From the NCBI RefSeq assembly GCF_012978815.1, contig NZ_LIWR01000004.1, positions 62,001 to 126,000 on the forward strand: 64,000 bases of DNA, given 5' to 3'. Shown one piece after another: positions 63,712-64,000 of this stretch. The stretch comes from Campylobacter sp. RM16189. Its GTDB lineage: Bacteria; Campylobacterota; Campylobacteria; Campylobacterales; Campylobacteraceae. The translations under genes and the position numbers were made by a program. The notes beneath the pieces are model-generated. The model was not told the origin of the DNA. It saw only the letters and a program-made list of their open reading frames with translations, and made no database searches. Positions within the stretch are counted from its first letter, which is position 1; each line of letters begins with the position of its first letter.

Positions 63712-64000
63712 ATATAGCCTTATAAATCCTGCTAAAAAGCCGTTTTTAACTCTATTTAGTAAAATTTGGTTTATTTTCATAGGTAGTGTTTTTGTCCTTT
63801 TATTGGCTCTGAATCTATTTTTAGTCTTTAAAAATCACTCACTACAAAACAATATAGAGAACCTAAAAACAAATTACAATACAATCTCAAAAGATATCAA
63901 AAATATTGATGAAATCACGGCAAAACTACAAGAGCAACGCGAATGGACATATGAAATTTTTGCTTCAAATACGATATTAAAACAGAGTCTAAACAATCTT
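63701..64000 (+). CDS. Bitopic membrane protein with coiled coil, cut by window edge
   Basis: An ATG at 63701, overlapping the previous gene by 11 bases, opens a frame with no stop through the last base (100 codons). The product has a short cytoplasmic tail, one membrane helix (about 22-45, IWFIFIGSVFVLLLALNLFL) and then a heptad-rich helical region with Asn, Lys and Glu. This is the layout of PilN, GspM and of Campylobacter CtsR/CtsX-type proteins. The name remains open because the rest is missing. Confidence 0.65.
   Translation, partial: MTYRYSLINPAKKPFLTLFSKIWFIFIGSVFVLLLALNLFLVFKNHSLQNNIENLKTNYNTISKDIKNIDEITAKLQEQREWTYEIFASNTILKQSLNNL

Overview
The window is a stretch of a Campylobacter chromosome (Campylobacterota). 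The evidence is the low G+C content, the complete protein N-glycosylation (pgl) gene set including the oligosaccharyltransferase PglB, the heptose and lipooligosaccharide (waa) locus beside it, the gene order ccoS-ccoI-(insert)-rho-dnaX, and the HP0268/miaB and nusA neighbourhoods typical of the group. The extended pgl locus, with two sugar dehydrogenases and a Wzx-type flippase, points to a non-thermotolerant species rather than C. jejuni or C. coli. I cannot name the species.

Layout. (1) 1-2288, minus strand: prmA (cut by the window edge), cheY, hisA, hisH. (2) 2285-20663, minus strand: the pgl locus. From upstream to downstream it runs galE, ugd, a TviB/WbpO-like dehydrogenase, wzx, a GT25 transferase, pglI, two PglH-like GT4 genes, pglJ, pglB, pglA, pglC, pglD, pglE, pglF, pglG. 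It continues by overlapping genes into hisH-hisA. (3) 20664-24564: an intergenic control region with an FNR-type site, nrfHA (nitrite to ammonium), then a small unknown module of two paralogous proteins and a divergent XRE-type regulator. (4) 24689-27669, minus strand: an exported ATP-dependent DNA ligase, a UDP-glucuronate 4-epimerase and a PolB-like exonuclease. (5) 27701-43510: the LOS/LPS core locus with waaC, htrB, a WaaE-like transferase, five GT9 heptosyltransferase-family genes in all, waaL, waaF and the ADP-heptose genes gmhA-hldE-hldD-gmhB. (6) 43631-47418: three tandem monohaem cytochromes c, ccoS and ccoI. (7) 47571-54851: an accessory block between ccoI and rho. It has ridA, a threonine-synthase-like PLP enzyme, an activator/double-cubane-cluster reductase pair (YjiL/YjiM-like), a three-gene sugar-type ABC importer and a cation efflux protein. 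(8) 55013-61947: rho, dnaX, a tiny lipoprotein, nusA, an HP0268-like protein, miaB and a DUF374 acyltransferase. (9) 61940-64000: a TPR-like membrane protein, an excalibur protein and the start of what looks like a type II secretion or transformation (PilM/PilN-like) cluster.

How the genes work together. PglF, PglE and PglD make UDP-diNAcBac. PglC places it on the lipid carrier, PglA, PglJ, the PglH-like enzymes and PglI extend it, and PglB transfers it to protein. No pglK is present here, and the Wzx-type flippase sits where pglK would be. The ugd and TviB-like genes, with the nearby UDP-glucuronate 4-epimerase, predict uronic acids or HexNAc-uronic acids in a surface glycan. The waa genes and waaL build and cap the lipid A core.

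The strongest candidate for an undescribed system is the 49197-53714 operon. It has a near-consensus sigma-70 promoter with a palindrome at the predicted start site. It couples an ATP-activated iron-sulfur reductase to a dedicated importer, and lies beside a RidA/PLP-enzyme pair. The HTH plus two-paralog module at 23260-24564 is a second unknown.
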